A stretch of 59,709 nt of DNA from Trabulsiella guamensis ATCC 49490 (GTDB taxonomy: Bacteria > Pseudomonadota > Gammaproteobacteria > Enterobacterales > Enterobacteriaceae). The first letter of the stretch is position 1. Every line of letters begins with the position of its first letter. Shown here piece after piece: positions 1-11,698 of the stretch. The stretch covers positions 1 through 59,709 of the forward strand of contig NZ_JMTB01000063.1 of assembly GCF_000734965.1 (NCBI RefSeq), given 5' to 3'. The position numbers and the translations under genes are program-made. The notes under the pieces were generated by a model that saw only the letters and a list, made by a program, of their open reading frames with translations, searched no databases and had not been told where the DNA came from.

Positions 1-1220
<1,220 letters not shown>

Positions 1221-1233
1221 TTAGCAATAATAA

Positions 1234-2223
1234 TTAAGCACCAACAAAACCGGTAATTTGTGAAACGCGGGACAGATCGATATTACCGCCAGAAATAATA
1301 CTGACGGTTTTACGTTTCTGAATATAATCGTCAAGTTTACCACTCAGTAATGCCGCAGATGCCAGCGCACCAGCTCCTTCGGTAATTACTTTATTTCGCT
1401 GAATAAGTGCAATCATGCTGTCGCGAATTTCGTCTTCCGTGACCAGAACAATATCGTCAACCAGTTCAGTCACAATTTCGAACGGTAAAATACCCGGGCG
1501 TGACACATCACAACCGTCTGCTAATGTGCCAGTAGTACGATGGTGGGTAATTTCACCGGCATAGAATGACGCTGCCATGCCATGAACATTTTCTGACTGG
1601 ACGCCAATAATTTTTATTGTCGGGTTAATGGATTTAATCGCTGTCGCAATGCCAGCAATTAAACCGCCACCGCCGATGGGTACAATGACGTTATCAACGT
1701 CATACAGATCCTGCAGGATTTCCAGACCGATCGTTCCCTGACCCGCAATCACATGCGCATCGTCGTAAGGCGGAATAAAAATTCGGCCTTCCATTTCGAC
1801 GATTTCACTGGCTTTGGCGATGGTGTCGTTGAAGCTGTCGCCGTGCAGGATCACTTCGGCGGAGTAATCCTGTGTCGCTGCGACTTTTGACTTCGGCGCG
1901 CCCTTCGGCATCACCACTTTGCCATCAATGCCGAGCATCGCGCAGGAGAGGGAAACCCCCTGTGCGTGGTTGCCCGCGGAACAGGCAACCACGCCCTTAC
2001 GACGTTCCACTTCAGTGAGTGAACTCAGTTTATTGAAGGCACCACGAATTTTAAAAGATCCCGTGCGCTGCATGTTCTCAAACTTGAGATAGATTTCCCC
2101 TTTACAACGTTCACTCAAATAATTAGAACGCGGCATGCCCGTCTTATAAATTTTGCCAGCGAGTCTTTGTTTCGCTATTTGAATATCATCAAGAGTGACC
2201 GGGAGATCGTATGTAATATGCAT
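1234..2223 (-). CDS. tdcB: TdcB, catabolic threonine/serine dehydratase
   Basis: PLP-dependent enzyme converting L-threonine to 2-oxobutanoate and ammonia, and serine to pyruvate; AMP-activated in E. coli. The 329-aa product starts at the ATG at 2223, preceded by GGAGG; an in-frame start four codons upstream exists but would extend the protein beyond the family N-terminus MHITYDLPV. Visible features are the PLP-lysine motif GSFKIRG (Lys58), the phosphate-binding glycine loop IGGGG at residues 183-187, and the SGGN motif near the C-terminus. Length equals the E. coli protein. Second gene of the tdc operon, between tdcA and tdcC. Confidence 0.98.
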   Translation of the reverse strand: MHITYDLPVTLDDIQIAKQRLAGKIYKTGMPRSNYLSERCKGEIYLKFENMQRTGSFKIRGAFNKLSSLTEVERRKGVVACSAGNHAQGVSLSCAMLGIDGKVVMPKGAPKSKVAATQDYSAEVILHGDSFNDTIAKASEIVEMEGRIFIPPYDDAHVIAGQGTIGLEILQDLYDVDNVIVPIGGGGLIAGIATAIKSINPTIKIIGVQSENVHGMAASFYAGEITHHRTTGTLADGCDVSRPGILPFEIVTELVDDIVLVTEDEIRDSMIALIQRNKVITEGAGALASAALLSGKLDDYIQKRKTVSIISGGNIDLSRVSQITGFVGA

Positions 2224-2324
2224 TTCATCCTCCACTCATAAAGAGTGATACTAAATTCAGATAATACCGGGCCATCAGAGATTCGTTATAAATCCCCGGG
2301 CGGTGTTGTTTTAAATAAAATTAA

Positions 2325-3263
2325 TCAAATGCTTTCTGCAAATCGCCTTCGCCTTGTGCAGTCCTGCGCTGAATATTGTTTTGCTAATTCAACTAATACT
2401 GATGCTGATTTTTTAATTCGGTAATTTTTAGACCATATTGCTGCATAACGTGCTACCGGTAATTCATCCTCAACGGGTAAAGTAATAAACTGATTCGATC
2501 CAAAGGGTGCGGTCATATCACACGGGATCACCGTCAGGAAATTGGCATTGAGAACCAGGTTATAGATAGTGACGACGGAATCGGTTTTTACTATGTTGTC
2601 GGTGCTGATGTGATGGCTTTGGAGGGTGGTGAGCAGTTCTTTGTAGTATCCCATATTAGTGTCCGGCAAAACCCACTGTTCGTTTTTCAACGACGCCAGT
2701 GAGGTCGTACCGGTGCATGTTCGGGACTGACTGGCCACCACGGCAAACTCCGATTCAAACAGCGATTCGACATGAAGATCCTGCAATTGCATATCTTCAC
2801 TTAACGTCCCGATAGCGAAATCCAGCCGCCCGTCGCGAAGCGCGGGCAGGAAGGACGACAGCTGGGCTTCATACATCGAAACCTGGGCTTTCGGGAACAC
2901 CTCTTTAAACGTCTTCATCATGCCGGATAAAAACGTAAAACCAATGAGTGACGGATAGCCAAACGACACATCAACCACACTGCTGCAGCTGAGGCTGTTC
3001 ATTTCGCTCACCATATTCTTCATCTCTCGGGTAATGGACTCCGAGTAAGTCAACAACACCTGACCGGCACTGGTCAGTGTGACGCCGGTATTTTTACGGA
3101 TCATTAACTCGATACCAAAATTGGATTCGATGTCGTTAATGATCTTACTGACCGCAGGTTGAGTCAGCCCAAGCTGTTTGGCCGCCGAGCCAATTGAGCC
3201 GCTTCTAATGACTTCCTGAAAAACAACAAGGTGTTGTGTCTTTGGCAGAAGAACATTATCCAT
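2325..3263 (-). CDS. tdcA: TdcA, LysR-family activator of the tdc operon
   Basis: LysR-type transcription activator required for tdc expression during anaerobic growth. The 312-aa product has an N-terminal winged helix-turn-helix (residues about 22-46, including AAKQLGLTQPAVSKI) and a C-terminal periplasmic-binding-like effector domain. The ATG at 3263 was chosen because it gives the E. coli length and N-terminus (LLPKTQHLVVF); a start seven codons upstream is possible but not homologous. It is the first gene of the tdcABC operon, 101 bp before tdcB. The far C-terminus (TRRRRFAESI) diverges from E. coli, which is normal for this tail. Confidence 0.97.
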   Translation of the reverse strand: MDNVLLPKTQHLVVFQEVIRSGSIGSAAKQLGLTQPAVSKIINDIESNFGIELMIRKNTGVTLTSAGQVLLTYSESITREMKNMVSEMNSLSCSSVVDVSFGYPSLIGFTFLSGMMKTFKEVFPKAQVSMYEAQLSSFLPALRDGRLDFAIGTLSEDMQLQDLHVESLFESEFAVVASQSRTCTGTTSLASLKNEQWVLPDTNMGYYKELLTTLQSHHISTDNIVKTDSVVTIYNLVLNANFLTVIPCDMTAPFGSNQFITLPVEDELPVARYAAIWSKNYRIKKSASVLVELAKQYSAQDCTRRRRFAESI

Positions 3264-3905
3264 ATCACTCTTCCTATATTTCATATTTCGGCCGGAATTC
3301 TATTAAATAATGCAACCGCGGGTATGTGCGATCACTCACAATTTGCCAGAGCGTATGTTTACCTTGCGTTTAAAAAACATATTAAACGCTTTAATATCAA
3401 TGTGTTGAATTATTTTTTAAATGACTTTTGTCTGACTTTTATCAATAAAAATAGCGGGAATAACTTTATTTTATGGCAATAACGGTCACTTCCGAAACTA
3501 TATTTGCACAAAGGAAAGAAGACTATATTTCAATCGATTATCGTATAAATCCTAAACGATTTCAGGTGCATTTATTTTTTAATTTATAAAATAATCTAAG
3601 AAAATATATCAATCACGACAATTAAATTCGGCATACGTCACATAAAATTGTTAAATATACATTCGAGTTAATAGGTCATTATCATTTAGCTATGAATTCA
3701 CCCAACAAAAACGAAACAACACAAACAAGTATGCAACACCTGTTTTTTTGCCATTTTCAGGTAATTTCCAGGGTGACTTCGCGGGCTTGCAGAATAAGAA
3801 ACTGCGAAAGAAGGTGTTGACGACAGATTTGTGGAGTTTGTCGCAAATGCGGCAAAAAGTCTGAAGGGGAAATGAAAAACCCCGCCGAAGCGGGGTTTTC
3901 AAAAT
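3264..3905. promoter_or_regulatory. AT-rich tdc promoter region with CRP site; no gene seen
   Basis: About 640 bp without a convincing gene. A near-consensus CRP site, TGTGC-N6-TCACA, lies at 3325-3340. It is 62 bp upstream of the tdcA start, and AT-rich -10-like sequence around 3301-3308 sits between them, which fits the CRP-dependent tdc promoter known in E. coli. The rest (3341-3870) is very AT-rich and may hold the IHF sites known for this promoter, but I cannot place them. In E. coli, as I recall it, tdcR, yhaB and yhaC lie between tdcA and rnpB; nothing resembling them is visible here. Confidence 0.6.
3876..3899 (-). terminator. rnpB intrinsic terminator
   Basis: Perfect stem AAAACCCCGC / GCGGGGTTTT with a four-base loop, immediately downstream of the mature rnpB 3' end on the minus strand and followed by T-rich sequence. 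Confidence 0.93.
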
Positions 3906-4282
<377 letters not shown>

Positions 4283-4289
4283 GGCGCGC

Positions 4290-4318
4290 AGTATAGAGGG
4301 TTTGCACGCCAATGTCAC
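4290..4318 (-). promoter_or_regulatory. rnpB promoter, overlapping the end of garK
   Basis: On the minus strand, -35 GTGACA (4313-4318), a 17-bp spacer and -10 TATACT (4290-4295) place the start at 4282, exactly the M1 RNA 5' end. The -35 hexamer overlaps the garK stop codon at 4315-4317, so transcription arriving from gar genes would run across this promoter. Confidence 0.9.
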
Positions 4319-5460
4319 CCTTCTGTCATCATCCCTACGCGCAGCGTGGCGGCGACATTACGCGACGCGCGATAAATGTTATCAAATGCCCCACGGAACG
4401 CCTCTTCCAGCGTGCTGATGCTGGTCAGAACGCTGAATACCGCATCGATGCCGTGTTGATGTACCACGCCCACATCGTGCGTCAGGCTGCCCGCAATACC
4501 AATCACCGGCTTATGGTACTTTTTCGCCACGTTCGCCACGCCTACGGGGACTTTGCCATGAATGCTCTGGCTGTCGAGACGGCCTTCGCCGGTAATCACC
4601 AGAGAGCAGTCATGTATGTGCTCTTCCAGATTCAGCGCCTGGGTGACAATCTCAATACCGCTTCGTAGTTCCGCACCTAAAAACGCCATCAGTGCCGCAC
4701 CCATCCCCCCCGCCGCGCCAGCGCCGGGCACCGCTTTCACATCAATGCGCAGTGTTTTTTTGATCACGTCCGCATAGTGTTCGAGGTTGCGATCCAACTC
4801 AACGATCATCGCTTCAGAAGCCCCTTTCTGCGGACCGAAGATCCTGGATGCGCCACGATCGCCCGTTAGCGGATTGGTGACGTCACAGGCCACACGGATC
4901 GAACAGGTTTTCAGCCGGGCGTCTAACTGCGAAAGATCGATCGCATTCAGGCTCATCAGGCAACCGCCGCCAAAACCGATTGCTGTCCCGTTTGCATCGC
5001 ACAGCGACGCGCCTAACGCCTGCATCATACCTGCGCCACCGTCATTGGTGGCGCTACCGCCAATGCCGATAATAATGTTCTGCGCGCCATGATCCAGCGC
5101 CTGCAAAATGAGCTCTCCCGTTCCGTGCGATGTCGTGAGCAGCGGGTTACGCAGCGCGGGCGGCACCAGCGCCAGTCCGCTGGCGGCAGCCATTTCTATA
5201 AACGCCGTATGCCCATCGCCGGAAATGCCCCACACCGCCTCAACGGGTTCACCCAACGGGCCAGTGACACGTGCGCTCATTGCAGTACCTTGCGTGGCGG
5301 CAATCATCGCCTCGACGGTACCTTCCCCACCATCGGCGACCGGCACTTTGACATACTGTGCATCAGGAAAGATTTCCCGAAATCCTTTTTCTATTGCCTG
5401 CGCTACCTCAGTGGCAGAAAGGCTTTCTTTATACGAGTCTGGGGCGATGACGATTTTCAT
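4315..5460 (-). CDS. garK: GarK, glycerate 2-kinase
   Basis: Phosphorylates D-glycerate to 2-phosphoglycerate, the last step of galactarate/glucarate catabolism. The 381-aa product from the ATG at 5460 (MKIVIAPDSYKESLSA) matches E. coli GarK in length and sequence; the longer frame beginning at 5484 adds eight non-homologous residues. Typical segments are VADGGEGTVEAM, the glycine-rich IGIGGSATNDGGAGM, FGPQKGAS and the C-terminal VITGEGRLDSQS. Last gene of garPLRK, about 96 bp after garR; that gap holds a short hairpin (ACCCGGTA / TACCGGGT) but no obvious terminator. Its 3' end runs into the rnpB promoter. Confidence 0.97.
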   Translation of the reverse strand: MKIVIAPDSYKESLSATEVAQAIEKGFREIFPDAQYVKVPVADGGEGTVEAMIAATQGTAMSARVTGPLGEPVEAVWGISGDGHTAFIEMAAASGLALVPPALRNPLLTTSHGTGELILQALDHGAQNIIIGIGGSATNDGGAGMMQALGASLCDANGTAIGFGGGCLMSLNAIDLSQLDARLKTCSIRVACDVTNPLTGDRGASRIFGPQKGASEAMIVELDRNLEHYADVIKKTLRIDVKAVPGAGAAGGMGAALMAFLGAELRSGIEIVTQALNLEEHIHDCSLVITGEGRLDSQSIHGKVPVGVANVAKKYHKPVIGIAGSLTHDVGVVHQHGIDAVFSVLTSISTLEEAFRGAFDNIYRASRNVAATLRVGMMTEG

Positions 5461-5556
5461 AGTGAGTAGCCTGTTACCACACAACGCCGAAGGGCGTTTT
5501 ACTTTTCCGACCTGGCTGTTGACCCGGTAAACGTAGCTCTACCGGGTCATTCGCGC

Positions 5557-6447
5557 TTAACGCGTAATTTCCACTTTTGCCAGTTTTTCGTAGTAGCACG
5601 CCAGCGCGCTGTGGTCGGCGGTGCCAAGACCATCGGCACGCAGCGCCTGCATCATTTCCATGACAGCGGCAGTCAGCGGCAACTGGGCACCTACACCGTG
5701 CGAGGTATCCAGCGCATTCGACAGATCCTTAATATGCAGGTCAATGCGGAAGCCCGGTTTGAAGTTACGATCCATCACCATCGGCGCTTTCGCATCCAGT
5801 ACGGTACTTCCTGCCAGTCCGCCGCGGATCGCCTGATAGACCAGATCAGGGTTAACACCCGCTTTCGTCGCCAGACTCAACGCTTCAGACATTGCTGCGA
5901 TGTTCAGTGCGACGATGACCTGGTTTGCCAGTTTGGTGACGTTACCCGCACCGATGTCGCCGGTATGCACTACCGAACCCGCCATCGCTTTCATCAGATC
6001 GTAATACTTGTCAAAAACAGCTTTATCACCGCCCACCATTACGGAGAGCGTGCCATCAATGGCTTTTGGCTCACCACCGCTGACCGGCGCATCAAGCATC
6101 TCAACGCCTTTTGCTTTCAGCGCTTCACTGATCTCACGGCTGGCCAGCGGAGCGATGGAGCTCATGTCGATCAGCACCGTCCCCGGACGCGCGCCTTCGA
6201 TAATACCGTTTTCACCCAGCGCCACTTCTTTCACATGCGGCGAGTTCGGCAGCATGGTGATAATCACATCGCATTGTTCGGCGATGGCTTTGGGCGTGGC
6301 GGCGGTTTCCGCCCCGGCGGCAATCACATCCGCGATGGCGTCAGAATTACGGTCAGAGACCACCAGCGAGTACCCTGCTTTCAGGAGGTTTTTGCTCATG
6401 GGTTTTCCCATGATACCGAGGCCGATAAAACCTACTTTCGTCGTCAT
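5557..6447 (-). CDS. garR: GarR, tartronate semialdehyde reductase
   Basis: NAD(P)H-dependent reductase of the beta-hydroxyacid dehydrogenase family that turns tartronate semialdehyde into D-glycerate. The 296-aa protein shows the Rossmann motif GFIGLGIMGKPM (residues 6-17), the substrate-binding motif DAPVSGGEPKA (about 119-129) and the catalytic lysine in GNVTKLANQ (Lys172). It is two residues longer at the N-terminus than E. coli GarR (MTTKVGF against MKVGF). It follows garL by 27 bp in the same operon. Confidence 0.97.
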   Translation of the reverse strand: MTTKVGFIGLGIMGKPMSKNLLKAGYSLVVSDRNSDAIADVIAAGAETAATPKAIAEQCDVIITMLPNSPHVKEVALGENGIIEGARPGTVLIDMSSIAPLASREISEALKAKGVEMLDAPVSGGEPKAIDGTLSVMVGGDKAVFDKYYDLMKAMAGSVVHTGDIGAGNVTKLANQVIVALNIAAMSEALSLATKAGVNPDLVYQAIRGGLAGSTVLDAKAPMVMDRNFKPGFRIDLHIKDLSNALDTSHGVGAQLPLTAAVMEMMQALRADGLGTADHSALACYYEKLAKVEITR

Positions 6448-6474
6448 AACTGTCTCTCTCTGTTTTGTCGGTGG

Positions 6475-7245
6475 TTATTTTTTGAAGGCATCTGCCAGCT
6501 TTTGCGTGGCGGAACGGAACACGCCTAAATCGCTGCCCACGGCCACAAAGGTGGCACCCCATTCCAGATACCGGCGTGCGTCAGCATCCACCGGTGCCAG
6601 AATGCCGGATGGTTTTTCGTGCGCTTTGGCGCGGGCGAAAATGTGCTGAATGCACTTCTGCACATCCGGGTGCGAAGCATTGCCAAGATGGCCCAACGCC
6701 GCGGCTAAATCACTTGGGCCAACGAAAATGCCGTCCACGCCAGGCGTCGCCGCGATAGCATCAACATTGTCCACGCCGGTCTGGCTTTCAATCTGCACCA
6801 GTACCGTGATGTTCCGGTTTGACTGCGCGAAGTAGTCCGCCACGGTGCCAAACATATTGGCGCGATGAGAAACGGAAACACCGCGAATCCCCTCTGGTGG
6901 ATAACGGGTCGATGCCACCGCGCGCACCGCTTCCTCTTCGGTTTCAACAAACGGGATCAGGAAGTTATAGAAACCGATATCCAGTAAACGCTTGATAATG
7001 ACCGGCTCATTGGTCGGTACGCGTACTACCGGCGCGCTGGTGCTTCCCTTGAGCGCCATCAACTGCGGAATAAAAGTGGTGACGTCGTTCGGTGCGTGCT
7101 CGCCATCCAGAACCAGCCAGTCAAAGCCCGCCAGTCCCAGTACCTCGGTACTAATGGGGTTCGCCAGCGCAGACCAGCAGCCAATCTGTATCTGCTGCGC
7201 CGCCAGTGCCGCTTTGAATTTGTTCGGGAAGATATCGTTGTTCAT
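6475..7245 (-). CDS. garL: GarL, 5-keto-4-deoxy-D-glucarate aldolase
   Basis: Class II aldolase of the HpcH/HpaI family cleaving 5-keto-4-deoxyglucarate to pyruvate and tartronate semialdehyde. The 256-aa product carries the catalytic segment LDGEHAPND (His50) and the metal-ligand regions VQIESQTGV and [10 protein letters not shown]. Two adjacent ATGs occur (7248 and 7245); the second gives the family N-terminus MNND. It lies between garP (16 bp upstream) and garR and belongs to the garPLRK operon. Confidence 0.97.
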   Translation of the reverse strand: MNNDIFPNKFKAALAAQQIQIGCWSALANPISTEVLGLAGFDWLVLDGEHAPNDVTTFIPQLMALKGSTSAPVVRVPTNEPVIIKRLLDIGFYNFLIPFVETEEEAVRAVASTRYPPEGIRGVSVSHRANMFGTVADYFAQSNRNITVLVQIESQTGVDNVDAIAATPGVDGIFVGPSDLAAALGHLGNASHPDVQKCIQHIFARAKAHEKPSGILAPVDADARRYLEWGATFVAVGSDLGVFRSATQKLADAFKK

Positions 7246-7261
7246 CATCTGTACCTTTTGC

Positions 7262-8596
7262 TTATTCCTGCAATTCCATACGTTTAATGTCGCCCACCAC
7301 GAACAGGTAGCAGACCATCGCCATCAGAGCAGAACAGCCGACGAAGACCAGCGCCATGTTGAACGAGTGCAGTTCACTGACCAGATAGCCAATCACCAGC
7401 GGCGTGACGATGGAGGCGACGTTACCAAATACGTTAAACACACCGCCGCACAGGCCAACAATCTCTTTCGGCGCGGTATCGGAAATCACCGGCCAGCCCA
7501 GTGCGCCAAAGCCTTTACCGAAAAACGCCAGCGCCATCAGAGTCACCACCAGCGTGGTATTATCGGTGTAGTTACACAGAATGATCGTTGATGCTAACAG
7601 CATTCCCAGCACAATCGGCAGCTTACGGGCCAGCGTCAGGGAAGCGCCGCGTTTCAGCAGATAATCCGAGAACACGCCGCCCAGCACACCACCGGCGAAG
7701 CCACACAGTGCCGGAATCGAAGCAACGAAGCCGACTTTTAAAATCGACATACCCTTCTCTTGTACCAGGTAAATTGGAAACCAGGTGAGGAAAAACCAGG
7801 TAATGGTGTTGATAAAGTACTGACCGAAGAACACGCCCAGCATCATGCGGTTGGTGAGCAACTGGCGGATGTAATCCAGTTTTGGGCCTTTTGCCGCGCG
7901 CTCACCCGGTTTCTTGTGGTCCATATCCACCACCGCACCGCCTTCAGAGATGAACTTCAACTCTTTTTCCGACATCCGCGGGTGTTCGGTTGGGTTATGA
8001 ATGAACTTGATCCACACCGCTGTCAGCACAAAGCCAATGACCCCCATGACCGTAAAGACATGTTCCCAGCCCCACGCGAAGGTCAGCCAGCCCAGCAACG
8101 GCGAGAAAATAGCCAGCGAGAAGTACTGCGCTGAGTTAAAAATCGCCGACGCCGTGCCGCGCTCTTTGGTCGGGAACCAGGCGGCGACAATACGGGCGTT
8201 AGCCGGGAACGACGGCGCTTCGGAGAAGCCGAGCATAAAACGCATGCAGAACATCGAAACGGCGGCCCACGCCATCGGGAACATATCGACGAACCCCTGC
8301 AGGAAGGTAAACAGCGACCAGAAAAAGAGGCTCCAGGTATATACCTTTTTTGAACCAAATTTATCGAGCAACCAGCCGCCGGGGATCTGCATCAGCAGAT
8401 ATGCCCAGCCAAACGCGGAGAAGATGTATCCCATTGATACCGCGCTCAGTTGCAATTCTTTCGCCACATCGGTGCCTGCAATAGACAGAGTGGCGCGATC
8501 GGCATAGTTAACCGCTGTTACAATAAAGATAATCAACAATATTAAATAACGGGTGTGCATGCCTTTTTTAGTATCTACTTCAGTATCCAGCATCAT
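7262..8596 (-). CDS. garP: GarP, galactarate/glucarate:H+ symporter
   Basis: Major facilitator superfamily permease of the anion:cation symporter family. The 444-aa product equals E. coli GarP in length and has twelve predictable hydrophobic segments with the conserved start [22 protein letters not shown] spread over residues about 14-35, and [15 protein letters not shown] after the second helix. A charged central loop (about 215-240, [11 protein letters not shown]) separates the two six-helix halves. First gene of garPLRK, transcribed away from garD across a shared 390-bp intergenic region. Confidence 0.97.
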   Translation of the reverse strand: MMLDTEVDTKKGMHTRYLILLIIFIVTAVNYADRATLSIAGTDVAKELQLSAVSMGYIFSAFGWAYLLMQIPGGWLLDKFGSKKVYTWSLFFWSLFTFLQGFVDMFPMAWAAVSMFCMRFMLGFSEAPSFPANARIVAAWFPTKERGTASAIFNSAQYFSLAIFSPLLGWLTFAWGWEHVFTVMGVIGFVLTAVWIKFIHNPTEHPRMSEKELKFISEGGAVVDMDHKKPGERAAKGPKLDYIRQLLTNRMMLGVFFGQYFINTITWFFLTWFPIYLVQEKGMSILKVGFVASIPALCGFAGGVLGGVFSDYLLKRGASLTLARKLPIVLGMLLASTIILCNYTDNTTLVVTLMALAFFGKGFGALGWPVISDTAPKEIVGLCGGVFNVFGNVASIVTPLVIGYLVSELHSFNMALVFVGCSALMAMVCYLFVVGDIKRMELQE

Positions 8597-8986
8597 TTAT
8601 TTATCCTCGGGTACAACACACCTTTTATTATTTATGTATTACTAAGGTGCTGCTTTTCAGATTATTTATCGATAGCAGGTAATATCTACGTGTAGAACAA
8701 AAACCATTAAATCGTGATTCAGTATAATCAGCACCGGCGAGTAAAACACTGTGCAGGTACACAATAAACATGAATATTAAGAACGGGTTTTATGGCAACT
8801 GCACACACCTGTGGGCGCTGTTCCACAGATCCAGTGATTGCTCGCCTTGCGGGACATAGCGTCGCCACAATAGGTGATCTCGCTCACACTATTAGCCTTC
8901 AACTCCTGACATTCTTATTTTAAAAATACAGAGCCGTTATTTTTAGACATTATATTATCTACCGCTTCGCTGGAGAATACTGGACA
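8597..8986. promoter_or_regulatory. Divergent garP/garD regulatory region
   Basis: 390 bp without a gene between divergent garP and garD. It should contain both promoters and operators of CdaR, the sugar-diacid regulator that controls gar genes in E. coli, but I do not know the CdaR operator well enough to place it. A conspicuous interrupted palindrome, CTGTGG-N8-CCACAG, occupies 8809-8828 near the middle and is a candidate protein site; a second short palindromic stretch (TGTGCAGGTACACA) lies near 8748-8763. No other structure stands out. Confidence 0.45.
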
Positions 8987-10558
8987 ATGGCTGATATTGA
9001 AATTCGACAAACGCCACCCACAGCGTTTTATATAAAAGTGCACGACACCGATAATGTGGCAATTATTGTCAATGATAATGGCCTGAAAGCAGGCACCCGT
9101 TTTTCCGATGGTCTGGAATTAATTGAACATATTCCGCAAGGCCATAAAGTCGCCCTGGTTGATATTCCGCAACACGGTGAAATCATTCGCTATGGTGAAG
9201 TGATTGGCTACGCGGTGCGGCCCATCGCCAAAGGCAGCTGGATTGACGAATCGCTGGTCGAGCTCCCGAAAGCGCCGCCGCTGAATACCCTGCCGCTGGC
9301 GACCCGCGTGCCGGAACCGCTGCCGCCGCTGGAGGGCTTCACGTTTGAAGGCTATCGCAACGCCGATGGCAGCGTGGGCACGAAAAACCTGCTCGGTATT
9401 ACCACCAGCGTGCACTGCGTGGCAGGTGTTGTTGATTACGTCGTGAAACTCATCGAGCGCGATTTATTGCCGAAATATCCAAATGTGGACGGCGTTGTCG
9501 GGCTGAACCATCTGTATGGCTGCGGTGTCGCCATCAACGCGCCTGCCGCAGTGGTGCCAATTCGCACCATTCACAATATCGCCCTCAACCCTAATTTTGG
9601 CGGCGAGGTGATGGTCATTGGCCTGGGTTGTGAAAAGCTACAGCCGGAGCGTTTGTTGCAGGGTACGGAAGACGTTCAGCCCATTCCCGTGGATGACGCC
9701 AGTATTGTACGTTTGCAAGATGAACAGCACGTCGGCTTCCGATCAATGGTCGTCGATATTCTGCAGGTGGCGGAACGGCATCTGGCGAAACTCAACCAGC
9801 GCCAGCGTGAAACCTGCCCGGCCTCTGAACTGGTAGTAGGGATGCAGTGCGGCGGCAGCGATGCGTTTTCCGGCGTTACCGCCAACCCGGCGGTGGGTTA
9901 TGCCTCCGACCTGCTGGTTCGTTGCGGCGCCACGGTGATGTTTTCGGAAGTGACCGAAGTACGTGACGCTATCCATTTGTTGACGCCGCGCGCCATTAAC
10001 GAAGAGGTCGGCAAGCGCCTGCTCGAAGAGATGGCCTGGTACGATAACTATCTCGATATGGGGCAAACCGACCGTAGCGCGAACCCTTCGCCCGGCAACA
10101 AAAAAGGCGGTCTGGCCAACGTTGTTGAGAAAGCGCTGGGTTCTATTGCGAAATCGGGTAAAAGCGCCATCGTCGAGGTGCTCTCCCCGGGCCAGCGCCC
10201 GACAAAACGCGGGCTGATTTATGCCGCCACACCCGCCAGCGATTTTGTCTGCGGCACCCAGCAGGTGGCGTCAGGCATTACCGTTCAGGTGTTCACCACC
10301 GGTCGCGGTACGCCATATGGCCTGATGGCGGTTCCCGTCATCAAAATGGCGACACGCACTGAACTGGCAAACCGCTGGTATGATCTGATGGATATCAACG
10401 CGGGAACTATCGCCACCGGTGAAGAAACCATTGAGGATGTGGGCTGGAAGCTGTTCCATTTCATTCTGGATGTGGCGAGCGGCCGCAAGAAAACCTTCTC
10501 GGATCAATGGGGCCTGCACAATCAACTGGCAGTGTTTAACCCGGCGCCAGTGACCTGA
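8987..10558 (+). CDS. garD: GarD, galactarate dehydratase
   Basis: Dehydrates D-galactarate to 5-keto-4-deoxy-D-glucarate, the first step of the pathway; an iron-dependent enzyme of the UxaA/GarD family. The 523-aa product equals E. coli GarD in length. It has an N-terminal SAF-like domain (residues about 10-90, with IPQGHKVAL and [12 protein letters not shown]) followed by the large dehydratase domain, which includes [20 protein letters not shown] and [11 protein letters not shown]. It is transcribed divergently from garPLRK, so dehydratase and downstream enzymes share one control region. It ends 80 bp from convergent agaR. Confidence 0.98.
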   Translation: MADIEIRQTPPTAFYIKVHDTDNVAIIVNDNGLKAGTRFSDGLELIEHIPQGHKVALVDIPQHGEIIRYGEVIGYAVRPIAKGSWIDESLVELPKAPPLNTLPLATRVPEPLPPLEGFTFEGYRNADGSVGTKNLLGITTSVHCVAGVVDYVVKLIERDLLPKYPNVDGVVGLNHLYGCGVAINAPAAVVPIRTIHNIALNPNFGGEVMVIGLGCEKLQPERLLQGTEDVQPIPVDDASIVRLQDEQHVGFRSMVVDILQVAERHLAKLNQRQRETCPASELVVGMQCGGSDAFSGVTANPAVGYASDLLVRCGATVMFSEVTEVRDAIHLLTPRAINEEVGKRLLEEMAWYDNYLDMGQTDRSANPSPGNKKGGLANVVEKALGSIAKSGKSAIVEVLSPGQRPTKRGLIYAATPASDFVCGTQQVASGITVQVFTTGRGTPYGLMAVPVIKMATRTELANRWYDLMDINAGTIATGEETIEDVGWKLFHFILDVASGRKKTFSDQWGLHNQLAVFNPAPVT

Positions 10559-10603
10559 TGATGCTTCGCCGGGTGGCGCTGCGCTTACCCGGCCTACAAT
10601 CAT
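10559..10603. repeat. REP (repetitive extragenic palindrome) element
   Basis: The segment around GCTTCGCCGGGTGGCGCTGC...CCCGGCCTAC has the recognisable REP core (GCCGGATGGCG-type arm, GCGCTTA loop side, CCGGCCTAC tail). It lies between convergent garD and agaR, the usual setting for REPs. Confidence 0.8.
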
Positions 10604-10604
10604 G

Positions 10605-10634
10605 ACGCCCGGCAACCTCTTTGCCGGGCGTTGC
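10605..10634. terminator. garD/agaR bidirectional hairpin
   Basis: Perfect inverted repeat CGCCCGGCAA / TTGCCGGGCG with a short loop between the two convergent genes. It lacks a long T run, so efficiency is uncertain. Confidence 0.6.
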
Positions 10635-10638
10635 GCGT

Positions 10639-11448
10639 TTACTCCCGCACCAGCACCACTTCTATTCCTACCCGCTGCAACTCTTTCAGGCTTTCCGCCG
10701 GAACGCCATCATCGGTAATGACCATGTCGATGCGCTGCGTATCGATAATCTTATGCAGGCTGGAGCGGTTGAATTTGCTGGAGTCAGTGATCACGATGAT
10801 GCGATCAGCCACTTCGCACATGCGGCGGTTAAGCCGCGCTTCGTCTTCATTATGGGTGCTCACGCCGCGCTCAATATCAATGGCGTCGACACCAAGAAAC
10901 AGCATGTCGAAGTGATAATTCAGCAGCGACTGTTCCGCCTGGTCGCCATAAAAGGAGAGCGACTGGCGGCGCAAATGCCCGCCGGTCATGAGCAGTTCCA
11001 CGCCTTCCGCTTCCAGCAACGCCGTCCCGACGTTCATGCCGTTGGTCATGGCGATAACGTTCTGGTGATGGCGCATGATGCGGGCAAGTTCATAGGTAGT
11101 GGTCCCGGAGTCGAGGATCACCCGGTGACCCGGCTGGATCAGCTCCGCCGCAGCGCTTGCGATGCGGCGTTTGAGGGCAGTATTCAGCGAGCTTTTATCT
11201 TCAACGGAGGGTTCTATTCCCGACGTAGTGCTGTCGCAAATCAGCGCGCCACCGTACGCGCGAACCGCAATACCTTGTCTTTCAAGAAACGCCAGATCGT
11301 TACGGATCGTCACCGTTGATACGCCGAACTGCGCAGAAAGATCGTTCACCTGAACGCTTCCCTGCTGGCGCAATCGCTGGATGATCTGTTCCCGCCGTTC
11401 ACTGGTCCCGGTGATTCGCTTATCTGCGGAAGAATCGGTGTTACTCAT
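10639..11448 (-). CDS. agaR: AgaR, DeoR-family repressor of the aga/kba genes
   Basis: Repressor of N-acetylgalactosamine and galactosamine genes. The 269-aa product has an N-terminal DeoR helix-turn-helix (residues about 18-68: [36 protein letters not shown]) and a C-terminal sugar-phosphate sensing domain ([22 protein letters not shown]). Same length as E. coli AgaR. It is transcribed divergently from kbaZ, and AgaR-like operator sequences lie in the shared intergenic region, implying autoregulation as in E. coli. Confidence 0.98.
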   Translation of the reverse strand: MSNTDSSADKRITGTSERREQIIQRLRQQGSVQVNDLSAQFGVSTVTIRNDLAFLERQGIAVRAYGGALICDSTTSGIEPSVEDKSSLNTALKRRIASAAAELIQPGHRVILDSGTTTYELARIMRHHQNVIAMTNGMNVGTALLEAEGVELLMTGGHLRRQSLSFYGDQAEQSLLNYHFDMLFLGVDAIDIERGVSTHNEDEARLNRRMCEVADRIIVITDSSKFNRSSLHKIIDTQRIDMVITDDGVPAESLKELQRVGIEVVLVRE

Positions 11449-11465
11449 AAATGATCCTTGGGTAG

Positions 11466-11671
11466 TATCTTTCGTTTCATTTCGTTTTGCCTATTAACAC
11501 CTTTCCTTTGAAGGAATGCAAGTCCTGAAATCCGGTTTCAGAGCCATTCTCGTTATGCTGAAAGCTTTCATTATGTTTCTTTTGTGAAACAGATCGGAAA
11601 ATCAGTATCTTTCGTTTTATTTTTTTGGACCTCTGACGCAGTATTAAATGAAACAAAACGAAAGACAAATG
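11466..11671. promoter_or_regulatory. AgaR-like operators between agaR and kbaZ
   Basis: At least three copies of the E. coli AgaR-type operator motif built on TTTCGTTTYRTTT occur here: 11466-11491 and 11606-11628 on the plus strand and 11650-11671 on the minus strand. The last two are 22 bp apart and in opposite orientation, just upstream of kbaZ. The first lies just upstream of the agaR start. The layout supports coordinated repression of both promoters. Confidence 0.8.
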
Positions 11672-11698
11672 CCGAACCCATCCTAAATGGAGAGGAAA

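Noticed and set aside
3231-3482. Plus-strand frame of 83 codons upstream of tdcA as a possible tdcR
   Set aside because: It overlaps the tdcA start and the CRP site, has no ribosome-binding site and no similarity I recognise.
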